Assembly (NCBI GenBank): GCA_030142905.1
Contig: JASJOG010000168.1
Coordinates: 463,501 to 527,500 of the forward strand
Length of the DNA stretch: 64,000 nt
Source: Heliopora coerulea
Lineage: Eukaryota > Cnidaria > Anthozoa > Scleralcyonacea > Helioporidae
Reading direction: 5' to 3'
Shown: in pieces, positions 31,181-43,117 of the stretch
Layout of the letters: each line of letters opens with the position of its first letter
Numbering within the stretch: the first letter of the stretch is position 1
Program-made: the position numbers and the translations under genes
Notes under the pieces: model-generated
The model's input: only the letters and a program-made list of their open reading frames with translations
What the model was told of the DNA's origin: nothing
The model's database searches: none

Positions 31181-32341
31181 AACGATCGATCTTTACCACT
31201 TTACATTAATCAAATCTTGACGTGTTATGGCAGAAATGTTTAGAGGATATTAAACAGTGAGGGAGCTACTACTGCACGCCACGAGGATCGACAACCTACG
31301 GCTCTCAGATTGTTATCTTGGCGGGTTTGTGACAAGATGTAACAAAAGCAGTTTAAGGTCATCTACAGCCAACAGCGCCAACAGAGAATATGCATATCAA
31401 ATAAGGTATTTAACATACTCCTGAACAAAGACATGAAATTTATTTTAAAACATTCAATTGAAGTAGCTCACTCTCATCACAACGCAGTTTCCCTTCTCTT
31501 TTGTTTCGTTTAAAATACAGAAGCGCCAAACTATCGCGGTATACCGGGATATATCGCATCATATGAACAGGCCTTATGAAACCTTGTCAAAACCTGGTCA
31601 CCTTGTAACCACTTTCCGTTCTTTGCATCCATGTTTACTATCTCACAAGACAAACTTGAGAGAACAACAGGACGGATTAGTTCCTTGTTAAAACTTAGAA
31701 ACCTAGTTTCCAAAAATTGACAAGTTAACGTCTTTTTGGTTTCGGTTATGGAATAAAAGATACTGTTCATCTACGTTAAACGCATGATAGGTTTCTTAAG
31801 TCTTAAACCATTGCAGCTCCAAAAGTGTTTTGTTTCAAGGAGATGTTGTAAAGAGGGTTTTTTTTTCTCTGGTTTGGGTTGCCCATCCCTGATATAATAC
31901 ACTGGGGGCAGCATAAACGGACTCTGGATGTCCTCATGTGGCCCGCTGGCCGCAAGTACCGCACCCCTGCTGTACGATATACATCGACAATTTTGTCCAG
32001 AATCCCCCTCTCTGAGTGAACTCGTGCATTCGCAAGTGATGGGGGATTACCGCTTAATGAGCACTCGATACTATCGATACCACGAATCGAACGCACTTTC
32101 CATTACTTGGCCTGTGTCAGGAATTCGAAAGAATGTTTTAAAAACAAGTCTCATCACTAATACAGCGTCAATGATATCGAGCAAAGAAAGTTCCCTGTTG
32201 AGTTATCTCATGCATTACAGTGAATTTGATGAGCTCTAACATTTTTATCATCTCAAAAAGAGAGACCAGGCCCCTTGGTTTCCTCCGCTGGGTCTGGCAA
32301 TGTATGAATACTCTGGAACGGTCTCACATGACGCGGCGCTA

Positions 32342-32378
32342 TTTATAACTTGTTACGTCACCACGTTCGAGAACTTTC
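32342..32378. promoter_or_regulatory. Composite TATA / CRE / heat-shock element, copy B
   Basis: TTTATAA (32342-32348), TTACGTCA (32353-32360) and TTCGAGAACTTTC (32366-32378) are unchanged relative to copy A, although neighbouring bases differ. Confidence 0.5.
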
Positions 32379-32860
32379 TGGACATCACACTGCTTCCCTT
32401 CAAGAAAAACAAAGTTTTTGACGATAGCTTTCTTTGGATCCTTTATTTTTTTTCTTCTCGATTATTCACAACCACATTTATTTCATACAGAATTCAATAT
32501 CTAAACTATATAAATTCACTTTCGTTCCTCGCTTGGGGGCTTCCCCCTCAGATTTTGTTTTTACAGATAGATAAAATTCATTTCTCACAACCAGCTTGGT
32601 ATCGCGCCCTTTCTTTTCGAAAATGATCTATTAACATCTTTTTCGTTTTGGGTATTTCCATCTGTTGTATACCTTGATGTCCATATATAATTACTTCGCG
32701 ATGTCTTTGTCTTTGGTTAGTAACGTTGTCGTTTCAATTTACTGCTGATCGTCCGCAGTTTCATCGAAACTCTTTCAGCCATTCGGCTCAATGCGGTTGT
32801 TCATGTCGCTTGTTTATGTCAGCTTGGCTGTCCGACAATTGTCAATTAATCAAGCATTAT

Positions 32861-33274
32861 TCACTTTTTTTGTCTCGTCAGAAATAGTGCACAATCACGG
32901 TGAACTAGGAGAAGACCTTTCAACTCAGCTATTTCTTGTTTTAAACAATAATTTTGCTGCTGTAGTTCAGAGTTCAGTTCTGACATTTCAGTAGCTTTTC
33001 TCTCCAACGCTTGAATCCACAGTTTTCTTTTTTCTCTAAAGCGCGTGGCTGCTCCTCTATTTCGTTCTAACAACTTCTCACGTTTCTCGTCTGGGATAAG
33101 ATCCTCTTGCTACATGCGACTTCGTTTCACGGGTCTTATATTATCCACATTCTCCTCTCTTCCGCCTTCAAAATTGTAAGTTAGGGCACGTCTCTTGAAT
33201 GAAGCCTCTGCTTTATTCATGATTTCAGCTATAATGTTCACGTTTATAGCTGACGGAACAGTTACGACCAGCAA
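32861..33274 (-). pseudogene. ATF2-like bZIP exon, copy B, with nonsense codon
   Basis: Aligned without gaps to copy A. A Leu codon upstream of the basic region is TAG (33110-33112). The bZIP part downstream stays open and could only be made from an internal start. The zipper and basic region are otherwise unchanged. It may be a pseudogene or still produce a short bZIP peptide. Confidence 0.75.
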
Positions 33275-33338
33275 CTAGAGGAACCAGTACAATCTCTTCT
33301 ACAGTCAATAACGAATGAACCCAAAAGACAACATATTC

Positions 33339-33675
33339 TTTTTTATACCTTTTAAGATATCCGTTCTTTGTAACACCTAATATCAATTAATTTTCCACTT
33401 ACATAATGTTTCTACAATTATCTTGACAAATCACTTAGTCATCATTACTGGTCTTGTCCCGCATTACTCATTATTTCTGGTGTATCCAATCGAGAATGCA
33501 CCAGATATCTTATTTTAGTAACACACCTAATATCTATAGCATAAATTGTCCCGTTACATAATACTGCTATAATTATCTCCACAATTCCCCGAGTCATCAT
33601 TACTGGAATTGTTCCGCATTGCTCATTACTTCCGGTACAATCAATCTGTAATGTTCAACAGCTGTCTTAAGCTAC
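33339..33675 (-). promoter_or_regulatory. Tandem upstream region of the bZIP exon, copy B
   Basis: The same TATA-like box and two units of about 150 bp as in copy A (starting near 33372 and 33522), with ATGACTAAG and ATGACTCGG half sites kept on the minus strand. Confidence 0.4.
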
Positions 33676-33680
33676 GTTTG

Positions 33681-35403
33681 CACTATACCGGATAGCTTTT
33701 CGTAGCGACGCAAAAACCGTAGCGAATAGACCTTACGTTTAGACTTGAAACGCCATTTTCGGGAGATTTTTGGAACAGAACGACTTTGTTCCGCTCCACA
33801 TCGGATGGGTTTTCGGGGCGCTTTGAGCCTTCGAGTGCATTCAATTATATGAAGTCACGAGAGTGTGTGTTATTATTGTTAGATTATTGCGAATAATTTT
33901 GGGTTACATAGTACAATCACAGCAACTGATCGTATTTTTTAACACGATGGCGACCTGGAGAAGAGGGAGTGCGCTGTTACAAGAGCAAACCTCTTTGAGG
34001 CGGATTTTACTCTACCTATCCTGGTCCGCTGCTTACATTATCATACCGTACAACTTTTTACAACAGTACAGACTGACCTGTTTACACTATACCAGGAAGC
34101 TTTTTGTACCGCCGCAAAAACCTTTCCAGTATGGTGTAAAAGGGAGTGGGGGTTAGGGGGATCCCGACTCCTGCGGTTTTTGTTGGAGATCTTATTTGTG
34201 CCCTGTCATTAACAGTTTTTTGCCCTCATTTCCCAAAGCCACGGAGATCCACTTCACTCGAAATGATCAAAATCGCCCAGACGGCGCCAAGATTCTACCA
34301 TCTGACCTCTGCCCTTCGAAATTTCTAGTTGCACCTCTGAATATTATGATTGTCGGAGAGCGAGTTAAATTTATCTTAAGATGCACATTGAATTACATGC
34401 GTCAGCGATGAAGACATTAAATTTTAAAGTGCATATTTTACATACTTAGATTAGCAATCTGGGCTCTCACATTTACGGAAATTTCCCGAAACTGGAGAAT
34501 TTTCAGGCATTTTAGGTAATAATATGGGAAATTCCATGTTTTAAGGAATATTTAGGAACTTTTAAAATTTCACTTGAAATGTTAGTATTCATGTAACACA
34601 ATTACATACATCTTCATCAATAAATAAATAAACCGTATGGTGAGAACCAAGCCGAAAGAAAATAACTGAACAGTATAGCAGTATAACCATAACTAATTAA
34701 CTCCTCCACTTTCAGATGATTTATGAAAGGACGTAATGAAATATTCCGTTTTAATGAACTATCATTAAACCTAAAATTGTGAATAGCACGAGAATAGCCA
34801 GCATTGGAGTATATTATAGAGGTAAAATGGAGATTTGTCGCAAATTAAAGGTGATTTGATACACACCCTAACGAATTCTTAGATTTCGCTGTGAAATATC
34901 CCCGGTGGCAGAAGGCTGGTTGCAATATAATATACTCAAGACAGTAAAATTCTCTGAATATATTGGAAGACTTCTTAGGTTGATCTCTAGCCACCACAAG
35001 GGCTTTTCTACACCTCCCTGCTAACCTCTTAATCGTCATGAGGACGAGGTTGAGTCACCCCACCTCAGTCCCCATCCCAACGTAATTAATCCCACGTGAC
35101 CTCTCAGTGGTTTGCTTTAATACTTTATTGACGTGCACATACAAACGCGACTGTTCTTTTTAAATGTTTAATTTTCCTCCCTATCAAACTCAGCCCATTG
35201 AACTCTAGTATTGGTGGAAGAGTGACTGCACTTCAAAAAGCGATGCAAAACATAGGGCCTTTTTCATCATCGGTTTTTAGTCTCCGAAGTGGTCAATTCG
35301 ATGTTGGTCTAAGTCAAACCGACGTCGTAATGACCGCGTAGAAGACTGAAGCTCACGACCAAAAGTCCCCCATGTCCGCCATGTTTGGTCCAATTATTGA
35401 CTG
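33681..35403. other. Noncoding duplicon B sequence left of the gypsy element
   Basis: 33681-34178 matches copy A up to the deletion point. 34179-35403 has no counterpart in the window because copy A lost it. Short frames are present but none is recognisable. Confidence 0.5.
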
Positions 35404-35546
35404 TGTAAAACAGTAATGTGAACAATACTTTTAGTAATTTAGTTTTACCACCGACTCCTTTCTTGTTCCCTCCAAAACCAACAACAACAAAGAAAAACCC
35501 CTTTTGTCACGAGGTACAGTCGAAATATGGACTGTGCGGTGCTACA
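35404..35546 (-). repeat. 3' LTR of the gypsy element
   Basis: 143 bp, TGTAAAACAG to GCTACA, with two short deletions and a few substitutions relative to the other LTR. The divergence indicates an old insertion. Confidence 0.9.
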
Positions 35547-35622
35547 CCACTCCCTCCTTACGAGGGGCAGAGTCTATTTGTAGGCAACTTTAACGTATAC
35601 AGGTAGGTATGTACAATCAAGT

Positions 35623-36572
35623 TTAAAATACAAATCTTTCTGGTGGTCTTATCGCTCGTCCAGTCCGCGATCTTTGTGGAGGGTTATCCTCATTTGTGTC
35701 TGATGCCCCAGGAACATCTACGATCTGTGCCCGCTCTGCTTTTGCTTGGTCTTGCTCGCTGTGTCTTGTAGCTTGTTGCAAGGGTTCATCTAGCACAGAC
35801 CTGGGCATCTTACGGCCCGCGGGCCACATCTGGCCCTTTGGACGTCCCTGTCCGGCCCGCGTGAGTGTGAGGTCAATCAGAACATGAATGAAAAAATATT
35901 ATATAATATAATTTATGATGTTCACGCAATACAATTGTGTTGCTTTTATTTTGAAAATCGTGCCATTTTTGTTTTATTTACGTGACGTACGCGTGTATTA
36001 TGTATTATGAATTACTGCTTTTAACAATGGGAGAAAATGAATATTGAACAGAATAAAGTTATCGTTGGTTCGGCCCTCCAACACAGTTCAGGTTTCTCAT
36101 GTGGGCCCTTGTAAAAATTAATTGCCCACCCCTGATCTAGCACTAACAGAGGCGAAGAGTCTGGCAAAGGATCTCGACTTTCCTCATTTACCTTTGGCTC
36201 TTTTGCTGGACTCACTGGTGTATAACATGGCTTCAGGCGGTTGTGGTGTACCACCCGGCGGCCTCGACCATCCTCCTCTTGGATCCGGTAGGTTACTCCA
36301 AGGTTACCATTATATTCCAACCTTTTCTTTATGATGTACGGCCCCAGCCAACCACGCGCTAACTTCCGTCTGATGGACACAAGGTTGTGCAGCCACACTC
36401 GGTCACCTTTTTTATACGGCTTCAAGTGTACTTGGGCATCATAGTTCTCTTTATATCTTCTATGAGCTTGCGCCAACTTTTTCCTAGCGGTCTTGAATGC
36501 CTCATCCATCTTGCTTACCAGGTTTCTTGCAAATTGTGATTGTGACTGTGGTTGACCAAAGGTCGACCACAC
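35623..36572 (-). pseudogene. Gypsy integrase C-terminal region, split by a hAT element
   Basis: 36135-36572 encodes the integrase C-terminal module (KKGDRVWLHN, ARGWLGPYIIKKR). 35623-35795 encodes the end of the polyprotein with a typical arginine/proline-rich tail (GRAIRPPERF). The 339-bp element at 35796-36134 separates them. Confidence 0.8.
35796..36134. mobile_element. hAT-type MITE inside the gypsy element
   Basis: 339 bp with inverted ends CAGACCTGGGCA and CAGGGGTGGGCA and a perfect 8-bp duplication atctagca (35788-35795 and 36135-36142), the hAT hallmark. It contains the cggcccgcgggccacat type of internal sequence seen in many animal hAT MITEs. It is noncoding and younger than the gypsy insertion. 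Confidence 0.9.
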
Positions 36573-37345
36573 ATAATATCAATGGGAAGCCGCGCTTCTC
36601 TCCCATGATTCAAAAAGAAAGGCGTGAAACTGGTGCTTTGGTGTACGGAGGATTTGTATGCCAGAGCTAGTTGCTTCAAGTGATCGTCCCATTCATTGCC
36701 ACACTCTGTTATGTGTTTCGACGTCATTTCTTTCAGCGTACGGTTGAAGCGTTCGACCTGACCGTCGCTCTGAGGGTAGTAAAGGGATGTCCTTGTCTTT
36801 CTCATGCCGAAAACTTCGTTGAGCTCTTCAACTATTTTGCTCTCAAACTGTTTGCCTTGATCCGAATGAAGTGTCACTGGCGCGCCGTGCAGAGTGATGA
36901 ACTCTTCGAAAATCTTCTGTGCAACGGGTGTGGCTTCCTGGTCCGGGAGGGCATGAAGGTCTACATACTTGGTGAAATAATCTTGAATGACAAGTACATA
37001 ATCGTCTCCTTGCTTCGACCTGGGCATTTTGGTTAAGTCGGTAGCAACAAACTCTCCCGAAGTGCTAACAACGATAGACTGCAACGGGGCACGGGGCTAC
37101 TTTGGAGGCATCTTTCGAGTTGCACAAGATGAACAACGATCACACCACTGTCGAGCATCCCTGTAAAATTCTGGCCAGTAGAATCGTTGTTTGATGAGAC
37201 TGCACATTCTCTTTACACCGAAATGGCCCGCGAGCATTCCGGACTGTAATTCTTCAAGGATCGCTGGAACTACGGCGGGAGGAACAACTTGTTGGATGTG
37301 TTGACCATTGTCGCAGCGTCTGCAAAGAAGCCCTTCTTTCGCCAC
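36515..37345 (-). pseudogene. Gypsy integrase core and zinc-binding region
   Basis: 37097-37345 carries the zinc-binding end (LAGHFGVKRM and WCDRCSSC) with one expected His replaced by Gln. 36515-37084 carries the catalytic core with Asp (VATDLTKM), Asp (LHSDQGKQFES) and Glu (QSDGQVERFNRTLK). A stop separates the two. Confidence 0.85.
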
Positions 37346-37569
37346 AAGTTCATCATATTTATGCCAAAAAGTTCGTTTTCTATACCCTTATTGTTTGATC
37401 GCCTCGAAACTAGGCCGCTCTCCTGCAGCTATCCACTGTAGTATTTTTGCGATGACTGTGTCTGCCTTTTGACCTTCTGCCATGTCATGCCATCTGGGAG
37501 TAGTGTCTGGTTGGCTCTCCTGTCCACTTATCGACCTCTGTACTACATTTAACACAGGTGTAATGGGAT

Positions 37570-37989
37570 CTACGTCACGGTTGGCTCACCAAATCCTAGT
37601 CTGCTGAGTACATCGGCCACCACATTGTTGTGCCCTTTGATGTGCTCTATTTCAAAATCGTACTCTGCCATGTCACTAAGCATTCGTCCTCTACGTCCGT
37701 ATGGGTCTTTCATGGTTCTCAGTCGGGTTAAGGGAAGATAATCGGTTCTCAAATGAAATCTAACACCCAGCAAATAGTGTCGGAAATGAAGAGTGTCTTG
37801 CCAATGTCTCCCGGTCAAAGGTTGAGTAACCTCTTTCTCGTTTCGATAATGCTCGACTAAAATAAGCAATTGGGCACAGTGTTCCTGTGTTATCTCTTTG
37901 TGTAAGTGTTCCCCCAATACCAACATCGGACGCGTCGGTTGTGACCACGAATTCTTTGGTTGGATCAGGGTGTCGTAGGACAGAGGCAC
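37570..37989 (-). pseudogene. Gypsy RNase H region
   Basis: A typical gypsy connection/RNase H stretch (FHLRTDYLPLTRLRTMKDP, VVADVLSRL) with a frame change near 37900, so the first Asp segment (TTDASDVGIGGTL) is read in another frame. Confidence 0.8.
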
Positions 37990-38125
37990 TTGAGATGTGA
38001 CGTTTCAGTTTCTCAAATGTTTCTTGAGCCTTGTCGTTCCAGTCGAAGTGTTTACTATCTGGGTTCTTCTCCAGGAGATGGTTGAGAGGTTTGGCAATGG
38101 TAGCGTAATTTGGAATAAATCTTCG

Positions 38126-38880
38126 CTACAAACCACAGAGTCCGAGAAATTTCTGCACTTCTTTCACATCACGTAGCGTTTTCCAGTGGTCAAGTTGGGA
38201 TAATTTAATTACCTCTGGAGTCACTCCGTCTCTGGTTATAAGGAGGCCGAGAAAAGTGGCTTCGGCAGTAGCAAACTTACATTTTGTTGCTCTAATCTTC
38301 AAATTGTGCTTACGCAAAGTAGGAAAAACTTCTTGTAGTCGCTCGAGATGTTCTGGGAATGTTTTGGAGATAACGCAGAGATCGTCCATGTATAACACCA
38401 AGCGGTCTGGAGGAATATGGTTGAAGACTTGACGCATTAGGCGAGAAAAAGTGGCTGGTGAATTTTTTAATCCAAAGGGCATCCTTGTCCATTGCCAAAG
38501 ACCAGCAGGCAAACGGAAGGCGGTTTTCTCTTTGTCTTTCTCGACCATGGGGACTTGAAGATATCCTTGAGCTAAATTAATAGTACTAAAATATTGTGCA
38601 CTTTGCAGCTGATCTAAACAACCTGCTACACTATTTGTGGGAGATGGATCTGCTGGAGTGATACTGTTGAGTGTGCGATAATCAACACACAGTCGAATGG
38701 TCCCATCTTTTTTCTTTACTGGTACAATCGGAAACGCCCATGGTGACTGTGATGGCTCGGTGTGACCTTGTTTAAGGTGGCTCCCAACTGCCTTGCTGAC
38801 TTCATCAACACACCCAAGTGGTAAAAGTCTTGGTGCACGAGTTATTGGTCCAGGTACGGTTGTAGTGATGGAATGGTGAA
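38126..38880 (-). pseudogene. Gypsy reverse transcriptase region
   Basis: It has RLPAGLWQWTRMPFGLKNSP and the catalytic motif LVLYMDDLCV, and upstream the VDYRTLNS motif (about 38650-38700) in a broken frame. It ends in a stop near 38126. Confidence 0.85.
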
Positions 38881-38884
38881 TAAT

Positions 38885-39835
38885 TTATGTGAAGCCATGA
38901 TTACCCTCAGACTCAAATACCTCTGCATTTCGTCTGAGAAGTTCTGTCAGTTCCTTCTCACGTGCAGAAAGATTCTTCCCCATCAGCACCTCTTGTGTAG
39001 GATCATATGCTGCATTAGGCTTGGCATGATTACTGTCCGTGGATGTTGATACCACCATAGATTGCTTTGGAGAGGGAATCTCTGTAAGCTGAGCTGCAGT
39101 TTGGCCTTGGTAGGTCTTGACAGGTTTGTCCCGTATGTTTGTCACACAAATTGGAACTGACGCCTGGCCAGGTCCTACTCGAACTGCACAAGTCAGTAAG
39201 CCAGTCTGTTCCATAAATCGTTCTGTCGCTTCAACTATGCCTCCCCATGTTGGTACGTCTCCCTCACCTACTCTAGCTTTAATGAAACATTCTTGGCCTG
39301 GTTGCACAGTTACACTTCCTGTAAGGCAAACGTTGCGACACTGTGCCATTTGAATGTTAGATGGGGAAATATTCTTCCTACTGCCTATCATGATTTCATC
39401 TCCCATGACTAACTGGCCTGTAGTTGTATCAATTTTGGTTTAAAGTTTTCCCAGTGCATCTAAACCAAGTATGCCAATCTCAACTCCTTCAACAATATAG
39501 AAAGTAGCTGGGGTTACTTGTTGCCCAATTGCTATGGTGGCTGTCGTCATGCCTCTGCATTGTACACCCGTTCCATCTACCATAACTGGACGTCTATTTG
39601 GCTGTCTTTGAACATTCTTCTTTGCAAATTTTGCTGGAAGTAGGTTGATTTCAGCACCAATATCGCTTAAACAAAAAAGTGGTTTATCATCAAATAAAAT
39701 ATCGACCATAATTAATCTTTGATGGCTGGCTGAGAGTACATTTAATGTTGGTCGGCTGCCGCCAGCCACTGGGAGTTTAAAGGAACCGGGCTTGGTGCTC
39801 GGCAATCTCGTGAAAAATGTCCTTCTTTCCAACAT
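38885..39835 (-). pseudogene. Gypsy protease and linker region
   Basis: 39440-39835 is the aspartic protease region; the active-site triad reads D-I-G where D-T/S-G is expected, followed by AEINLLPA. 38885-39406 is the linker before the reverse transcriptase. A stop near 39440 separates them. The 39742-39835 overlap with gag in another frame could reflect natural frameshifting or decay. Confidence 0.7.
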
Positions 39836-40685
39836 CTGTAACAGCTATCTCGGTACTGGCAAGTTTTGCGGAAATGTCCTGGTTGATGGCAAATAAAACA
39901 CGTGTTTGGCTGGTTTTGACCACTTGAACTTTGGCCAAGACCACGGCCACTGGGTCTTGCAAATCTGTTTCTTTGTCCGTGCTCGAGGGATTTCACGCCA
40001 CGCCTGACAGCTTGCACGCCAGGTTCAGATGTCATGTCGATTTCAGCAATAGATTTTATTACCTGTTCGGTAATACGTTTTTCGATACCATCTGCCTCGG
40101 TGACTAAACTGTTGACTGGCAGCTGTTTGCCTAGAACTTTTTCGAGGCTCTCGGCAGCTTTAAGCAACTTTTTAGGGTCTAGTTCATCCCCTTGGTGTAC
40201 TTTTAGGTGCTGGCCCAGATCACTGTCGCCTTTGTTCTCGCCCTCAGCTAATGCTGTTTTAAATCTTTCAGATAGAACTTTCTTACTTAAATCTGGGTCT
40301 GCAGATGGAAATCTTTTCTTAAACTTCTTTTCCATTCGCCACAATAGTATTGGAAGAGGTTCATCAATCTCTCCTACTAACTTTGTGAGATCAGTCAAGT
40401 GGTCACCTTCTGTCTTCTCTCCAAATTCCTCTTCGCTTTTCCGTTTAAAACTATCCCAGTCGTCACCGATGTCGCTTTCGACTGTTTCCCAAAACTCGTC
40501 CGCTCTTCTCGTTAAAAGTAATGGTGCCTGAATTACCATGTGAGCTTTTGTCCACTTCTTGGCCTTACGAATTTTTTCTAGCGAACGAAGCCAGATCTAC
40601 GGTTTAGCTACGCCGTCGTATGTCGGCAAAGTAATCTTCAAACTTTCGGCTCGCGAGACCGTTCCTTAGTCAGTATCTGACATCT
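39742..40685 (-). pseudogene. Gypsy gag region
   Basis: It contains two CCHC zinc knuckles (CFICHQPGHFRKTC and CYRCWKEGHFSRDC) at the C-terminus. The N-terminal part matches the remnant at 8302-8733 but carries two nonsense codons (near 40668 and 40600). Confidence 0.85.
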
Positions 40686-40718
40686 TCTCTCTTTCTCCAA
40701 TCCCACCGCTGCCACCAG

Positions 40719-40866
40719 TGTAAAACAGTAATGTGAACAATACTTTATTAGTGATTTAGTTTTACCACCGACTCCTTCTTTCCTGTTCCCTCCAAAACCA
40801 ACAACAACAAAGAAAAACCCCTTTTCTCACGAGGTACACTCCAAATATGGACCGTGCGGTGCTACA
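40719..40866 (-). repeat. 5' LTR of the gypsy element
   Basis: 148 bp, TGTAAAACAG to GCTACA. The primer-binding site lies directly inside (about 40696-40718), complementary to a tRNA-Leu 3' end including CCA. Confidence 0.9.
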
Positions 40867-41542
40867 ACTGTAAGTCAACCTTCCAGTTATCATGGAGTTC
40901 AATGGTGGTGACTGGGGCATGTGACGGTTTCACGTACACCTCAAAAACCTCATGTATTTCACATCAAAAACTTAAATATGTTAGATGAACTGATTCAAGT
41001 CTAAATTGGCCGTTCCTGTCTCGTCAGCGCTTCCGAGATCCCAACCAATCTTTGCTTTCTAACCAGGCTATGCATAAAATATTTAAATTGCAGACATTAG
41101 CCAAGAAGTCCATACATAGGGGTTAACAAGGTTAATAAAAAGCGCGCACAGAAATCTGCAAATTTCAAATATCCTGCTTATTGAAGGCCCACGGCCGTTT
41201 AACACTGAGAACATTTGATATTTAAAAGCTTAAGTGATCGGAAAACGAATTTATTGCTTGTAAAACGGCCTAAAACACACAACTTATCAATATTTCGAAC
41301 CTTTTTTACCAACCTTCCAACCTTTATGGGGAAAGGTGATTCCCCAAATTGCTCTGTTAGTGCAGCTAATAGAAGGACAATGTAAGGTCGAAATATTTAC
41401 TCTGAACGTAGAATGTTTCAAAGAATGCTATTAAGCAGTTCTTATCATATGGACCCCTTCAAATAAATCTTTTTATCCCTAATTCTAAATCAACCAATAT
41501 CTATCCCTCAATTTCGAAAATTCTGATCGTCCGCCCAGTGAA
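40867..41542. other. Noncoding duplicon sequence, copy B
   Basis: Matches 8917-9580. No gene is supported. Confidence 0.5.
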
Positions 41543-41945
41543 TGACTTCATGAATGAATCAACGCACGAACGAAATAACGGAACGACGGACAAACAAACC
41601 AACGAACTCATCGGATGTACGCTCGACTGACGAATGGACAAACCAAAGAACGAACGAATGAATGGTTCGACAGACGGGCGAATTCATACATGCAAGGACA
41701 AATGTATGGACGGAAGGACAAACAAATAAACAGAGGGATGGATGAAGACATGGACGGATGGACGGATGGACGGAGTAACCAACGAACGGACGAAAGAGAC
41801 AACGGATGGACGGGGAAATGGACGAATGAACGAACACACAGACGATATGACGGACGAACGCATAGACGCAAGGACAAATGTATGGACGGAAGGACAAACA
41901 AATAAACGGTGGGAATAACGAACGAACGAACGAACGAACGAACCG
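41543..41945. repeat. Degenerate GACGGA/CGAA minisatellite, copy B
   Basis: Homologous to 9581-9960, with more regular runs (gacggatggacggatggacg; cgaacgaacgaacgaacg at the end), so unit numbers differ between copies. Confidence 0.85.
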
Positions 41946-43117
41946 ATGCTTATTTTCTCATTTGGCACTTCCTGCAAGTTAAGAGTTCTCTCGCAAGCAA
42001 ACTTTTAATGTTATTTTCAAAATTCAATTTTACACCCTTTTACAGTACATCCAGAGAAGTGTTCGATTTCACACAGTAGCAACTGCCTCACCTTGCCTCA
42101 CAAAGCTCAAACATATTAAAAACGAGAGAGGCATCGCGAATAAGTTAAACATTAGTTCATAGTAACTGTTAACTGTTAAGTTTTAATTGACGTGTAAAAA
42201 CTAAATGGGGAAAGGTAGCACATTGTTTATCGTGTCGTCAATGAACCAGTGAATTCAAAGGAACGGTGTCCAAGCCCCTTCAGCCGCGATATCCTGCTAG
42301 TATCACGTCACTACTTGCTGCTAAATGACCGCTCCCCCTTATACATCTGCTGAATACAACTACCAGAATGCCTTTCCAAATCTCGTTTGTAATGTTAAGC
42401 GGACCAATCGTCTGTCCATTCGCTTTGGGAATTCAATGTTTGCATGAAAATGAAAATACCGCAAAGTATTCTGGTACTTTTATTCAGCTCACGTAATAAG
42501 ACGAACTGACTATTTATCCTAAATCTCAGCCCAGTGACCAAGAACACTCCGTACGTCTATTTTAATAGAATAGACACTTTAGATAAAATCCACCTATTTC
42601 AGAATGTCCTTTTTACTATCCCTAATCAAAAATTCTACATGCCAGATTTCACATGTAAACCACGTGTGAATCACATGCTAACCCCACGTGTACAGCACGT
42701 GAAATTAAGTTATATGGGAAACGTGAACGTGTCAAAAGCACAAAAATGTGAAAAATCACATGTGAAATACTTCCACATCTGAAATTGAAACATATTTCAT
42801 TCTTTCAATTTTATGTGTCATCACATGAAATCACACCAGTGAAATCAAGCATTCTTTTTATACAATGCAGAGTGTTCTAAGTAACTGGGCTTAGACACTT
42901 TGGGTAAATTTACAATATTAAAACTCGTATATGAAGTGGTAACCGCAAAACTTTATTCTCAACAAAATAATTTCAACCTATAATGTTCACTGCTGACTGG
43001 TTCGAGTGAAAAGCCGACGAGCAGTTTTACATCGTATATTGTCTCTCCCCAATATTACTTTCAGGAGCTAGTGCGTATTATCTTTAGTGCTTTCTGATGT
43101 GATTCAAGAACAGACAT
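41946..43117. other. Noncoding 3' flank of NLR copy B
   Basis: Matches 9961-11143, including the CACGTG/CACATG-rich stretch (about 42640-42850). Confidence 0.5.

Larger units (their letters stand above)
28315..31900. repeat. Tandem alpha-beta-alpha repeats, copy B
   Basis: Alpha (28315-29540), beta (29540-30338) and alpha again (30339-31895) follow in tandem. They match 4448-5680 and 3640-4440. The second alpha carries two insertions (30593-30752 and 31033-31180). Tandem duplication of the roughly 2-kb alpha-beta unit explains the order. No coding frame is conserved across copies. Confidence 0.7.
31905..33680. repeat. bZIP duplicon, copy B
   Basis: Matches 6006-7790. It keeps the composite promoter-like site and the tandem upstream units. 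The bZIP exon has a stop codon. Confidence 0.85.
35404..40866 (-). mobile_element. Ty3/gypsy LTR retrotransposon, degenerate
   Basis: A 5463-bp element on the minus strand: short LTRs, primer-binding site, gag with two zinc knuckles, aspartic protease, reverse transcriptase, RNase H and integrase, in Ty3/gypsy order. It is flanked by a 4-bp ACTG duplication (35400-35403 and 40867-40870). A purine-rich tract (about 35547-35559, read on the minus strand) lies inside the left LTR, and a tRNA-Leu-type primer site inside the right one. Stops, frameshifts and a hAT insertion disable it. The insertion predates the A/B duplication, because the same site is occupied in copy A. Confidence 0.95.
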